A stretch of DNA of 64,000 nt. Source: Ephydatia muelleri (Eukaryota; Porifera; Demospongiae; Spongillida; Spongillidae). Where the stretch lies: contig JABACO010000005.1 in assembly GCA_013339895.1 (NCBI GenBank), positions 2,536,950 through 2,600,949 on the forward strand, read 5' to 3'. The position numbers and the translations under genes were made by a program. The stretch's first letter is position 1; each line of letters starts with the position of its first letter. Shown here in pieces: positions 32,393-45,028 of this stretch. The notes under the pieces are model-generated. The model was given only the letters and a program-made list of their open reading frames with translations. It had not been told where the DNA came from and ran no database searches.

Positions 32393-33370
32393 TTACTGAG
32401 ATGTTACTATATCAAAATGGTTATTATTTGTCCATACAATATACATAGACATTTGACACAGTGTCACATCATCAGGCAAAGCACTATCCAGTACATTGGG
32501 GATTACTGGCATCCATGTTTTAGCAGTTGGATCATAGGAATATATGTTGCAATTCATCATGTGAGCAAATGCATACATTTCTGTCTCAGACCCCCAACCA
32601 TAGCGTCCTTCTGAGTTAGGACGGTCCATGTGTGAAATAGCAATGTAATGATCCAAACTGGCATAATTTATTACATTTAGCTGTGCACATGCTTCAAATA
32701 ATGGTGCAATACTTCTCATGTGTGCAACAATTGCCATGCGTATAGCCAAATGTTGGTTTTGTGATCCCGTCAAGATGTATGAAAAACATCGAAACAGGCA
32801 GTTCCCATCACCTACGCCCTTCACCACAGTTCTGAGATTAGGACGTCTCAAAACAACATTAGGGCCACCAGGCTCTACAAAGTCATGTGGACTAGCAAAT
32901 ACAAGGTTAAGCTGTCTGCACTTTTCCCGTTGCCACTGTTCATCAGTCTGATAATACCTGTACTCTGGCCAGGTAATACAAGGTGCAACCCGTGCTACAG
33001 CAGGTACATCATTACCTTTAGTCAAATCAATAACACTGGAATTTGAATTTGAATGGAATTTTTTCTCAGCCTTAGATTCTTCTATAGGGCTATCTACTTT
33101 CTTTCCATTCAAGTTGCTTGCAGAGGTCTGGCTGCAAGTCATTGGTATAGGTTTGACAACGGTAATGTCAACAGTTTTTTGCTTCTTAGTACCTGCACTA
33201 TGCTTAACAGATGCTCTTTTGGGATGCTGTACGACAGGGTCAGTTGTGTGCACTAATGGCAAAGCACTAATCTTATGTTGGACAGCTTTGCACTCTTTGG
33301 AGAGTGGAATGGAGGTAAGGTCAGGTCTAAACAGTTTCCTAAGCCTTGACCTCTTGAACACATTCATCAC
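32393..33370 (-). pseudogene. Helitron OTU-domain segment
   Basis: This segment encodes an OTU-family cysteine protease, a domain carried by many animal Helitrons and Helentrons. It shows VKGVGDGNCLFRCFSYIL (catalytic Asp/Cys), a helical stretch, GWGSETEMYAFAHMM, and NNNHFDIV at the end (catalytic His). The first 150 residues are a basic, low-complexity linker. It overlaps the end of the helicase frame by 32 bp in a different frame. The helicase motif region ECVQEVK and this frame's RLRKLFRPDL are contiguous parts of one protein in relatives, so a small indel near 33,350 has split them. It probably processes protein or ubiquitin, but its role in transposition is not established. Confidence 0.8.
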
Positions 33371-35396
33371 TGACCTTTATAGATTTAGGGTCAAAAGCTA
33401 GCAAGTGCAACCCAGCTAATGTTCTAACTCTGGAGATGGCAACATATGCCATTCCTGTAGCAAACACGCTGCTGGACAGGTCTACAATGGCACAATCTAG
33501 CGACAACCCTTGGCATTTGTGTATGGTGACAGCAAATGCTAAAATCAATGGAAACTGTTTTCTGTACACGTAGAACCGACGCAGAATCTGAAATCTGCTA
33601 CGAAAAAGCTCAATTTTGAACGGCACCTTTGGAGTGTGATCAAATGTGACCTGAATGCACTCTTTGGAAATTGCAGTTACAGAGCCAAGTGCACCATTCA
33701 CTAGCCCTTGACTAGTGTCAATATTGCGTCGTAGCATGACTCTAGCCCCTACAGCTAGATTCAATTCTGCCTCTAATCCAGCAGTCATGTTACAGTCTTT
33801 GTTTAGCCTTTCTAGTTCAGATGATGCCCTCTTGGTCCATTTTACTATCCCTGCTGTTTCATCAAATTCATCGATGCAGGGTAACCGAGCATCTTCTGAA
33901 CCCACTTTTGACAGCATGTCTGTGTTGAACTGGTCACATGACTTTCTTGTTGCAAACAGGCAAACAGGAGATAATCCCTGACCTAAAAGTTCTTGGAACT
34001 TTTCAACAGCCGTGCATGTAATAACAGCTTTGCGCAACTGAGCAACACTTTTTTCTGAAACACAATTTACCCGAACCTCATTTAACAACTCGCCAAATTC
34101 TGGGTCACGTTTCTGTCGCTCATTAATGGTCAGCTCATCATATACGACAGTTTCCCGCCATATGTTCACTGATGCCATGCAACCTAGCCTTGTGGCAATC
34201 ACTTTGTTGGAAACATTCTGAAACACCATTGAACCATTAACCGGTGGGAGTTGAAGTATGTCCCCAACGAACAGAATGTTCATGGACCCAAACCATTGAT
34301 CACCACCAAACAATTCTTCTAGTCTGAGGTGTATGTAAGCTAAAGAGAGGCTGCTAAGCATGCTGACCTCATCAATAATGATCAGCTTAAGATGTTTGAA
34401 ACCATTTCTCATGACTTTCAACGATTCTTTAGGAAGAGCCCAATAGGTAGATGTTTTTGAATCATGCTCTATTGGTAATTGGAATAGTCTGTGAACAGTA
34501 ACACCATCTATATTAAATGCAGCCAACCCAGTTGGGGCAGCTAGTGCACACCTTACAGACTCAGGCTTGTCTTTCCACATATCATTTACCATGGCTCTGA
34601 TGGTGTGAATAAGGAAGGACTTTCCAGTCCCACCAACCCCGCTCATGAACATGCACAACGGGGTAATATTAGTACAGGAACATTGACCATTTTCATGGTG
34701 CTTTTGGTGCGAGAGATGGTCGATGACATTTTTGAAGACTCGCAATTGATCTGCATTCAGCTTTGCAACACGATCTTCAACTGTCTCTGTCCCTGATTTA
34801 CCCTCGTTCAGGTGGAACACGTCCGCCATTGCTGCCTTAGCTTCACCCTGGAAGAACGCGTCTTCCTCTGCAGGAGGTGCTGGTGCTTCTTGCTCCTGTC
34901 TGGCTTCATTAATTTTTCTTACAGCTGTCTGTGCTTTAAGAAGTGCCTGTAATTTTTCGTGGTGTTTAGACAGATCAGCATTTTCAACAATGAAGCGATT
35001 ATAAGCAAGCTCAGCTGTTTCATTCTCTGCAGTTAGATTACTCTCGTCTCGAAATGGGATGAACAGCAGCATGAGAGAATAGTAGTAGTCCTCTCTCTGG
35101 TTTTCAATCAAGGGGTCAAACAGTTTGTGATTTGGCAGAATAGGTTTCTGCAATTTCTGGTATACTCTGGTAACATTGTCACTAGTCCCAGAATATGCAA
35201 ACCACTTTACAAAGTCATACAGGCACACATTCTCCAGCTCTTCTGGTCTAGTAGGGTAATATAGGTCAACCACACTACCCTCTAGAATATCTGTGGAACC
35301 TGGATTATTCTTTTCCATTTCAACAAGCTGTGTATGACTCTTAAGCCTTCGTTTCCGTTTATGTGGCATGGCAACATCAATCCATTTTACAGTCAC
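33339..35396 (-). pseudogene. Helitron Pif1-like helicase segment
   Basis: A superfamily 1 DNA helicase that unwinds the element during rolling-circle transposition. Motif I (Walker A) is MSGVGGTGKSF, motif II is IIIDEVSML, motif III is ILFVGDILQLPPV, and the C-terminal motifs include LPLILAFAVTIHKCQGLSLD and GMAYVAISRVRTL. The segment follows the Rep part in the same frame, separated only by a TAA at 35,400-35,402, so an ancestral Rep-helicase polyprotein has acquired a nonsense codon. Within this 685-codon stretch no other lesion is seen. Confidence 0.85.
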
Positions 35397-35399
35397 CGA

Positions 35400-36866
35400 T
35401 TACTTGGTGAGATGGTCACCAAGCAGTAGGTCACTGGCTTCATAGAGACCACACTCTCTGGAACGCAAGGACCTGATGCCAAATGACCACAGCTTGCTGT
35501 AAATGCTACTGTTAGCATTGACCTCCTGCCACACATCTTGCATGTTACTTTTCTCAGCTTTGGTTACATAACCTGTTACGTAATGTGCAAGAGTCAATGA
35601 AGATTCGGCTGTAAACTGAATATCCATGTTGACCTTCCACAGAAGAAGGATTAATGGATTGTAGTCATTAACTCGACATTCTTGTACAGATCGTGAAAGG
35701 CAATAAATCTTCCTAGATTTAAGGCATTCCTCCACAGGGTTTAGCACTGCAATGTCTGTACAATCACGTGGAAAGCCAAATCTGCATGTGGTAATGAAAC
35801 CACTTTTAAGCTTTCGTCTGCGTTTGCAATAGTCTGTGCATTTATGCATTTGGTACTTTGTGACTAATGCATGAAGTTCAGGATTAAGAGTTGCATCAGG
35901 GATTTTGCATGTGATGCGTTCTTGGATCCACGCAAGAACATCTTTTGGGTTACTCTTTCCAATCACAGGAGCACCTTGGATCCACAAGAGAGCATGATAA
36001 TGAGGAGCTCCCCGCATCTGATATTCTTTCTTGAAATAAAAGTGTTCAACTATTCCAAGCACAGATCCTTTCAATACAACAGTATTAAAGAGATCATGAA
36101 AATGTTGCGAAACTTTTCTAGACACAGAAACCGGGTCCTCAGTGCAAAGTTTCGATACGGGATAGCTAGCAGGCTGATCATTGACCTTCCTGAGGTATCT
36201 AGAAATGTGCTCAGAGTCATACTCAGCACAGCTAAAAGTAATGAACAATGTAGGAGAACCATATTCCCTCAGCATGCATTTTAGTTCACTACTTCTATGG
36301 AACCAGTACTGTTTAGTGCCACGAACAGACTGGAATATTGTGGAAAGGTTTGCCTCAATACTTTCATCAGATTTCGATACCCCAGCAAGGAATTCATGCA
36401 CAGGCATCTTCCCTTTACCCGTACTCTTTAGAACATTATAAATGCCTGCAGAAATTTGCCTCATTTCCTGCTGCCACAATAAGAAGAATACGTATTGTGG
36501 ATCTTTTCGAAACCTAGGATCTTTGTTCAGTAGCCTAGACTTGGCGTACTCTGATGCTGACACATGCTTATCTCGAGGATGGAATTCACCAAACTGTCCA
36601 GAGGGGAAAAGTGTTGGAAAACACATAACATCGAGATGTCTCTGTCTGCTTTGGATTGGATCATCTTTGACATTCAGCATCTTGTACTGCTCAACATCCA
36701 TCAATGCCGACCGTTGCTGATCCAATGATCGGATGGTATAAGACTGTAATGCAGCAATGTCATCAACAGAGGCCTTTTCTAGCATCTTGCTAGATGCCTT
36801 GTCAACTACCTCAACCACTTTTTTTGCTGCATCATCTAACGATTGATCGTCAATATTTTTGTACAC
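35400..36866 (-). pseudogene. Helitron HUH Rep endonuclease segment
   Basis: The replication initiator that nicks the element ends. It contains a helitron-like N-terminal part (SALMDVEQYKMLNVKDDP, CFPTLFPSGQFGE), the HUH motif in GAPHYHALLWI (about 35,976-36,009), a zinc-binding HKCTDYCKRRR, and two tyrosines in AHYVTGYVTKAEKSN that fit the Y2 active site. The frame continues from the upstream N-terminal region across a single in-frame TAA (36,876-36,878). A second in-frame TAA (35,400) separates it from the helicase. The protein cannot be made intact from this copy without readthrough. Confidence 0.85.
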
Positions 36867-36875
36867 CCAATTTAT

Positions 36876-38435
36876 TTATTTCAGTTTATGTATGGCTAAT
36901 TTTAAGGCATTTGTGTCTACCAATGTCTGCCATACAACCTTATTTTTAGTTGGAACACCATTCAAGATTATAAACAGTTCTGGGTCAGGCAAAGCAAACT
37001 TGTCATGGATCTCAGATAAGGTTTCCAATGTTTTGTTTAGGGGTAAAGGCAGAAAAAACATAGTACCTTTACAGGCTTGGAGGGCATTATAAGCTGGCAC
37101 TTTGCCAGAATATGTACCCAACCGCACGATTGTCTGAAAAGCTTTTGCTCGCTGAATTAACTGCTTACTCAAAGCATCAAGTGATTTCAGCTCTCAGGTA
37201 CAGGTTCAGTGAAAAGTCCATTCAGAACACATCGTGCAGGCATAGTATTCTTATTAAGAAATGGTTGGCAATACTTACAAATGTAAAGCTGTTCAGTACC
37301 ACTGATTTTCAGAATGTGAGCTTTCAATGCCAACCATGAAGCAGTTTGGTACTTGGTTACATTGCTAAAATCAACACAAGACACTGCTGCACGCCGACAT
37401 AAACGCTCACAGCAGCAACAAGGAAACTCTGCATCGTCTTGGAACTTGGATTGCAGTTCAGCCATGAGGTCAGCATGCATAATACGCAGGTGTGATTCAA
37501 TACAACCAAGACCAGGTGATGAGTGATCTTCGCTTACTATGGCATGCTCTTCCCCATCCTCGCTGAACAACTTTGGTAAGTCCTCCTCCTCCTGCAAGCC
37601 CAGGTACTTTATGAGCTCCTCAACGCTTCCACTAGAAAGCATTCCATCAATAGCTTTGATGTCCTTATGCTTTTTGTAGGCAGCATAAAGTCTCCACAGG
37701 AAGCCCCGTAACACTGGGTAATGAGGTGCTGCTGCCCTGATCACCCTCAATGGACTGGAGCATGTGGGGAACTCACAACATATTGGATGTCCACCAAATT
37801 CACTAAAGCGCAAATCTGATGATTTCAATGTGACATCGTGATGCACATAGCCACACCCTGAATCAAGGTTGTCAAGGCTAGCTCTGAGATCCTCCATGAT
37901 TTTTTGAAATAGCAACTTTGTCCCCAAAACTGCTTCCATTTCACCACTAGTAAGCAGCCGACACTCATTAGTGCACTTCCATTTTAATGGACGCATACGA
38001 ATAAGATGTCGGTCTCCTATCTCCTCAGCCACTACACACCTACCATTGAGGTCTACAGGTATGGCCCCAAGCTGCCTTGTGTGGTTGTAAGAGGCATCAT
38101 AGAAGAAAGGCTCTGAACCAGCAGTATGGTACCTTACCCCTTCTAGGAGGTGACTATCTTCTAATTTAATTGCATTAATGGCACGAACATCCTTTAGAAA
38201 TTCCCCTGCCTTTTTCCTACGCACATTCAGTACCTTTTTAAGCACTGCATCTGCACAAACTTTACTGACAGCAGCATGTGCAGATCTGGTACACACCTTT
38301 TGTGCTAACCATGGGTGCATCTTGCAAAAGGCATCATTTAACTGAACTAGTAAAGTGCTATTCTTAAGAATAGCCTTTTCAAGGCCACTCTTATACTCGC
38401 TAAGTACGATATCCTTTGGTTCGTACAGAGAGTAG
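36876..38435 (-). pseudogene. Helitron N-terminal region (DUF6570-like)
   Basis: This exon opens after CACTGTAG (38,436) in the phase left by the first exon. It has HAAVSKVCADAVLKKVLNVR, a Cys-rich stretch (FPCCCCERLC, LYICKYCQPFLN) and then KAFQTIVRLGTYSGKVPAYN and LPDPELFIILNG. I recall the last part as the DUF6570 domain found next to Helitron-like Rep proteins. Two extra bases (AG) near 37,190 shift the frame between CVLNGLFTEPVPE and LDALSKQLIQ. The in-frame stop at 36,876 ends the segment. Together with the stops downstream it shows the copy is dead. Confidence 0.7.
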
Positions 38436-38878
38436 CTACAGTGAAAAAAGGAAGTGCGTACATGTACATGCAATATTACGTATGTGCTAAACTATACACA
38501 GTACACCAAGGCTTGAAAGTTATACTCTTACATCCCACTAAAATATTTTTATGGCCATGAAATCCAATGTAAACTGAAGCCATTCGGATTAAATGCACAG
38601 ATGATATCAAAAATCACATGCCCTGAGCGATGATTATCACCAACCACGTGGCACAACAAGACAGCATTTCCTTTTATACCCCACCCCAAACTCTAACCCC
38701 TCTGCTCTATTGTTACGCATGCAATTGCATATGACATTTGCTACGTCGTTGCACTAGAATATTCAAACCATGCATCTGACACAAGGCAACGCTGACGCAA
38801 CGTTTCAGCTAATGTCATATGCAAACCCTGCTCAATATCTGAGATACTGTGCAGGTTACTACATCTACATTTACATAC

Positions 38879-39447
38879 CTTTGAATAACTTTGTCGGTAG
38901 TTCTTTTTCGATGGCCTCGTTGGTTTTGCAGGGTACGCTTAGCCTTCCCGTACCGCACTCTCTTCGCCAAGCGAGCACATTCAGGACCCTCCCAATAACG
39001 TTTCCTTTCAGATGACCGTTTCTTTTCTGGGTCTGCATGATACCGCTCGCGTTCTTCGGTCTGTTTCTTTGCTGGGTCTGCTTCATAGCTTTCGCGTTTA
39101 GCTGACTGTTTCTTTTCTGGGTCTGCATGATACCGCTCGCGTTCTTCGGTCTGTTTCTTTGCTGGGTCTGCTTCATAGCTTTCGCGTTTAGCTGACCGTT
39201 TCTTTTCTGGGTCTGCATGATACCGCTCGCGTTCAGCTGACCGTTTCTTTTCTGGGTCTGCATGATACCGCTCGCGTTTAGCTGACCGTTTCGTTTCTGG
39301 GTCTGCATGATATCCCTCGCGTTCAGCTGTCTGTTTCTTTTCAGGGTCTGCCTTGTAGGATGCCCGTGCCGATTCTAAAACATCGTCTCGAACTTGAAGG
39401 TATTTCGCACGTCGTTTCGCTCGTTTCTTTTCTTGACGTGAAGGCAT
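38879..39447 (-). CDS. Helitron first exon with 15-residue repeats
   Basis: It starts at ATG 39,447 (MPSRQEKKRAKRRAKYLQ) and ends at CAAAG|GTATGT in phase 2, matching the next exon at 38,435. Seven or so 15-residue units of the form YHADPEKKRSAKRER are encoded by a 45-bp DNA repeat. The region is strongly basic, likely nuclear and DNA-binding. Similar Y-x-x-(D/N)P-x-x-(K/R) repeats precede Helitron helicases in other invertebrates, as far as I recall. The exon itself is intact. Confidence 0.7.
39008..39345. repeat. 45-bp coding tandem repeat
   Basis: The unit includes GTTTCTTTTCTGGGTCTGCA and TGATACCGCTCGCG. Two subtypes alternate (GCATGATACCGC and GCTTCATAGCTTTC), giving a higher-order 90-bp pattern near 39,020-39,200. 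It encodes the basic repeat of the Helitron first exon. Confidence 0.85.
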
Positions 39448-40220
39448 TTTGATAAAAACAACTTCACTAACAAAATAGTAGCACACCAAACGACGATTGA
39501 ATCACCAAAGAATTCTTCTCGAATTTTGCTATTTATACACATCTTTAGATACCGTAATTATGAAGTAATCTAATTATACAAGACATAGGCGGATAGTCGA
39601 TTGTGTATCAGAGCATAACATCGATTATTTATATAAAAGCGAGTTCTGCATCCGATTCTGAAGCTAGTGGTGAAATTTTGATCGCTTAAAAGTGTTCCTG
39701 TCCCGAGTTATGCGTTGCCAAGAAGGAGAAGGAGAAGGAGAAGAAGACGACCCGCCCCTTGTTCCGAGACTGGGTACGAGAACGGGCAGTACACTCTTGT
39801 TCTCTACAATCACGCGGTTCTGCGACATGAAACAAAAACGAAACTACTCATTTTTGACTTCTAGATCGATTGCTAAAACAAGCTACACGATCCGATCGTC
39901 GGGAGTGTTGTTACAGACGGGTCGCGTTTTTTTAATGACTTCATAGTCGTGGTCAAATCCTATATGGAAGTTTCTAACGAAACTTCCGATAATTAAATAA
40001 ATAAATAATAATACTAAAAATGTGCAATCCCTCATAAATCAAGCATTTGTAGCAATATTAACAATTAAATGCAAATCATAACGAGAAACCACTCAACTAA
40101 TGTCATTGGGGCCTGGAAGGATCTGTGGACTGATTCAATTACGTGCATAAACCTGCAGGAGCAACCTTCTGTGCTCCCATAGGACATGCTTACCATTCAG
40201 TAGTCTGGCCCTCGATCACC
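39448..40220. other. Helitron 5' flank; no further gene
   Basis: It holds a plus-strand TATA-like word (TATATAAAAGC, about 39,630) and a purine GAAGGA run at 39,720-39,750. I could not find the Helitron 5' end (TC) with confidence. 39,990-40,160 resembles the dispersed repeat at 43.5 kb. Confidence 0.4.
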
Positions 40221-40225
40221 AATGA

Positions 40226-41172
40226 ATGAGTACAGAAGGTGGCATGTCCTACGAGAGTACAGAAGGTGGCATGTCCTATGAGAGTACAGCATGTCCTATG
40301 AGAGTACAGAAGGTGGCATGTCCTATGAGAGTACAGAAGGTGACATGTCCTATGAGAGTACAGAAGGTGGCATGTCCTATGAGAGTACAGAAGGTGGCAT
40401 GTCCTATGAGAGTACAGAAGGTGGCATGCGCTATGAGAGTACAGAAGGTGGCATGTCCTATGAGAGTACAGAAGGTGGCATGCGCTATGAGAGTACAGAA
40501 GGTGGCATGTCCTATGAGAGTACAGAAGGTGGCATGTCCTATGAGAGTACAGAAGGTGACAGTCCTATGAGAGTATAGAAGGTGATATGTCCTATGAGAG
40601 TACAGATGGTGACATGTCCTATGAGAGTACAGAAGGTGGCATGTCCTATGAGAGTACAGAAGGTGGCATCTCCTATGAGAGTACAGAAGGTGGCATGCGC
40701 TATGAGAGTACAGAAGGTGGCATGTCCATTGAGAGTACAGAAGGTGGCATGTCCTATGAGAGTACAGAAGGTGACAGTCCTATGAGAGTATAGAAGGTGA
40801 TATGTCCTATGAGAGTACAGAAGGTGACATGTCCTATGAGAGTACAGAAGGTGACATGTCCTATGAGAGTACAGAAGGTGACATGTCCTATGAGAGTATA
40901 GAAGGTGGCATGTCCTATGAGAGTACAGAAGGTGACATGTCCTATGAGAGTACAGAAGGTGACATGTCCTATGAGAGTACAGAAGGTGACAGTCCTATGA
41001 GAGTACAGAAGGTGCATGACATGTCCTATGAGAGTACAGAAGGTGGCATGTCCTATGAGAGTACAGAAGGCGACATGTCCTATGAGCGTACAGAAGGTGG
41101 CATGTCCTATGAGAGTACAGAAGGTGGCATGTCCTATGAGAGTACAGAAGGTGGCATGTCCTATGATGTATG
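40226..41172. repeat. 27-bp minisatellite, about 35 units
   Basis: The unit is ATGTCCTATGAGAGTACAGA plus AGGTGGC (or AGGTGAC). It starts with ATG and 27 is a multiple of 3, so the plus strand reads MSYESTEGG over and over, with interruptions where units lost bases (40,560, 40,770, 40,990). Variants GCGCTATG and GTATAG are shared between non-adjacent units, suggesting block duplications. No promoter, splice border or unique domain is attached, so I regard the open frame as a product of the repeat. Confidence 0.9.
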
Positions 41173-43315
41173 ATTAAAACTATTTATGCAAAACTATCTT
41201 TTCTTCATAATGTGCTGTATTTATGTACTCCCCCCCCCCGCCCCTTCCTCCCTCCCCGTACAGCACCTAAATATTTTTGATCTCAATTATTTTTCCAGTG
41301 ATTTGTAATTTATGATAATTCATATAGCAGTAGGGTGTGTAACTAACTCAGCCAGGTGGCAAGTATGAAATACACAAGTGGGTGGATTTAATAGAATTCA
41401 TACTGGACACTTACATGATTGGACTAATTATGATTGTGATCTACAGTCTTTGATTTAACATAGTGACACATCTGTGAACATTGTAAACTTGGTTTTTTGC
41501 TTCTGAGATCAGCTATAATGTGTCTCCATGGATCTAGATCATCCTATGACCATCCGCAACGGTCCTCTACTTCGATAGACCTTGCTTGTTTGAGAGCCAA
41601 ATTGTTTAGACTGCTGTCAGTGACTTTCGAACATGATCATTCACTTATGAGTATTTTTGCATTTACAATGTTGTGTTGTTGTAAGAATGTACATGTATGT
41701 TGTGTTTTGTCATGGAAATAATTTCTAATCTAAATTGAAGAAAAAAAGACACCTGTGTAGTAGAAACCAGTGAAATATCTTCATAGGATCAGTACAAACA
41801 CTTACACTACCAAGGCAACATAAAGAGTTCTTTGTTTTGTTTTATAGATTGGCTATACTTAAGCTGAGTTCTACTAAACATCAAATGACACAGAGCAGGT
41901 TCTACATCAAATCCTATGACAAAAAGATAAGCAACTTTATGTAAAATACACATGTGCAGGAGAGACACTTATTCTGTAGTTATGATGGAAGGTGTGTTAA
42001 TTAAGTGATCGTACACTGCATTGCATACTGTATAACCATTTAATTAAGACTACAGTGCAGATGAATACAAGAAGTACTCCTAGGTATGTCTCTAGTGCCA
42101 GCAGAAACAGAGTGGTTAGGGTATGCAGATGTCAATAATTAGTGAACTCATGAAATGAAATTTCCTGTAGTTTCAGACAATGTCCCACGTCATATAGCAT
42201 GTTTGGACTATAATTAGCACAGTTAAAGATAAGTCATCATGATTTCATGCATCTGAGTATTATCAATCATCTCAGGGGGAAAGTTGCCATAGTAACAATT
42301 CCATTCACTTAGGTAGTCAGTCACATACTAACGCTGCATGCATCAGTCCAACTATCTTGACAATAGGAGGAGGGGAGGAGGGGGAGGAGAGGGAGAACTA
42401 GAAAAAGGTGCATATCCTAGAAATCATAAACAATCTATGTTCACACTGTCCCAACACCACCACATCCAAACCTACCAATCCACCAAAAGAGCCTCAAACC
42501 TCCCAACAGTGACGTCAGTAGTCACATGATTCAAACTGGCAGACAACATATCATAGTTAGAACACATAGTAACCCTATAAACAGGTTTTTAAAAGGTTTG
42601 ACGCAATGTTGCCAATCTGATGTAAATAGAAAAAAAAAATGCCTGCTTTAAACGATTTTATGGACAGGGGAAGTGGGGTGAAGTAGCAAAATATAAAAGA
42701 GTCGTTTGCTTTGTAATTAGCAGATAATGATCGGTCTTACATGGCAGTGTAGCATGCATGTGAGCTACGACCGTCGCGACCGGAAATATATAACTGGTTG
42801 CTATAGTGATAGTGTTGGTGACACAGTTGTATCTTGTGTGCGTATGATTTTGCGCTCTCTATGATAGTTTGATAAGTGTTACAGCAGCATAGGTTGTATT
42901 GTATAAAATATGATGGCAGGTCGCTCGTTTGCTTTAGAATCGGGGGTTCGAATATGTGCAACGCAACAGTTGGTCGCACACCAGTTTCTATAAAGAAACA
43001 TATTTGTAATTAGGTTGTTATCGTGCGACAACAACTCACCAAAAATTCACACCTCAGAGCTCATTGATGTCACGCTGGAGTTAATGTATCATCCAGCAAC
43101 CCATAATAGATTAGTAAGTACTGTTAATTGTTATTTACGTTACTGATGCAACAACTAAGTCCGAATAATAAGCTGAAGGTTTTACTCTCGCCAGTGCACA
43201 GTGTTAACTAGCAGTGCCAAAATAAGGGTGAGGGAAAATTAAACTAGCCATTTACAGAAGCCCAGTTTCCCCACTACCAACAGAGTAACCTAATTCCTTA
43301 CCTGTGCTGCATCAG
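41173..43315. other. No recognised gene
   Basis: There is a C-rich run at 41,229-41,262 and a G/A-rich GGAGGAGGGGAGGAGGGGGAG run at 42,364-42,392. No exon, domain or RNA gene was found. Confidence 0.45.
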
Positions 43316-44790
43316 TTATATTTAAGTCCGTCCTCGTTCTTAAACTGTATTTGTACAAAAAAAGCATACCTAAAACAATTAGAATTTTGTACAAGATTAA
43401 TTCCTGATAGCGTGTTGCTGTTTATAAACTTAGAGTTGAATTTGTATTTGATTCAGAGAATTATTTTTCATAAAATGCATGGATCCTCATCAATCAAGAA
43501 TTATTCGCAACACAATTTTCAGATTTATAAATAAATACGGATCGTAATAAGTCAAAATAGGAGCTTAACAGATGACATTGGACCCTGGAGGATCTATGAA
43601 CTGCTTTGGTCCAATATGGGCACTTAGATAGAGCCACCTTCCATCCTTGAGTCATAGGATACATTGGTGTACATGTGATATGTAGGATTGTAATACAATA
43701 GTGGCAAGGAAACAATGGCTGACTGAGAAATAAAAATGAAACAAGCATATTTATAGCACACCAAAAGTTAACATCTCTATCTGCTAAGTATTATAGATGC
43801 CATTTAAGGCAGAGTTAAATACAGGTGCAGTAAACAAAGAGAAATGCTCATGACCAACCTATGTCATAGTATTACTAAGCTTGCTATGGGTACTAGGTAC
43901 AGTGCATGTCCGTTGCTAAGGCCAAGATGCAAGCATATCTTTTTACAGATGCATTCAATGAATGATCCTAGCCAATCCTACTCTCTGAATTAGTGCCCAA
44001 TATCATAGCAGGGTGTCTTCCTGTAGGCTCAGCACAACTGCTACATGTCTAACTGTGGTAGTCACACGCCCACATTATGGACCCAGATACATGTAGGCAA
44101 TGCTCCATTTAGCCTGCTAGGCATGAATCTCAAATTAATGAGTGACACCCCTATAAGGGCACTCAAAGTTGTATTTATAAAAATAGTTTGGAGAGATGTG
44201 GCCCAATGAGACCAATCAAAGTTGAATGGAATTCACCTCTACCAATTTCAAGATAGTAGCCGCCATCAGAAATATGTAAGAGCAGTTGGATGGGATTAAA
44301 TTTGTGATTGTAGCTTGTAAAAAGACCATTTGTTTGTGCTGGCCTATCTGACTGTGCAGTTCAATTTCCAAACAACTTGCTCTTTCTGGGTATAAAGATT
44401 TGGTAGCACCAATCCAATTTTAGTAAGTAGTAGTTTAGTACTTTTAGTAAGTAGAATATAAGGGATTGATGCATATATTGAATTTTTACTTACTATGGGA
44501 TTGTTGCCGTGAAAAGGAACCTAACAAATAGGAATATCATATTTTTGAACCCCACCTCTGAATTTAGAACAGGATGACATCACCAGTATCCCTAGGTCCT
44601 CTAATACTGTAGAAATGTTAGTTTTTGAGCCATTATTGCTGAATATTAGTGTTCAGTACATGCAGGGGTTGGCAAATGTGTTTCAACAGGGATGGTATGG
44701 TGCTCTGGTATAGGAATTTGTGTTTTGAGAATCCCAGATCAATTACGTAACATGCTCTCAGTACACATAAGTTAATAACAGATTATGTAC
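43316..44790. repeat. Dispersed repeat, partner of 9.8-10.8 kb
   Basis: Same order and orientation as 9,794-10,770, with an extra 600 bp in the middle (44,010-44,640). Similar words also occur near 40.1 and 61.8 kb. No coding sequence. Confidence 0.65.
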
Positions 44791-45028
44791 ATATTAGACA
44801 TGTGTCATTACGAAATCCCGATTAAAAGAAAAGGTAGATCACTCTACCAGAAATACAATGCTAGAAGGGCATGAATGAGATAATGGAATTTACATTTACT
44901 GTGCCATTAATGTTACTTTCTAGTGCAATCATGTGATTAATGATGGCATCCATTTCAACTGTATAGAACTAGTAAAAAGAAATCCACATATCATATAAAT
45001 ATGCTGGGCTAATTCTGACCACTCAATA

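Noticed and set aside
32393-39447. Possible giant virus or Polinton/Maverick origin of the helicase-OTU cluster
   Set aside because: The HUH Rep with two tyrosines and the DUF6570-like neighbour fit a Helitron. No capsid, integrase or protein-primed polymerase is present.
39660-39880. Arg-run open frame on the plus strand after a TATA-like word
   Set aside because: The only coherent frame lacks an ATG and owes its Arg run to a GAA/GGA repeat. No homology was recognised.
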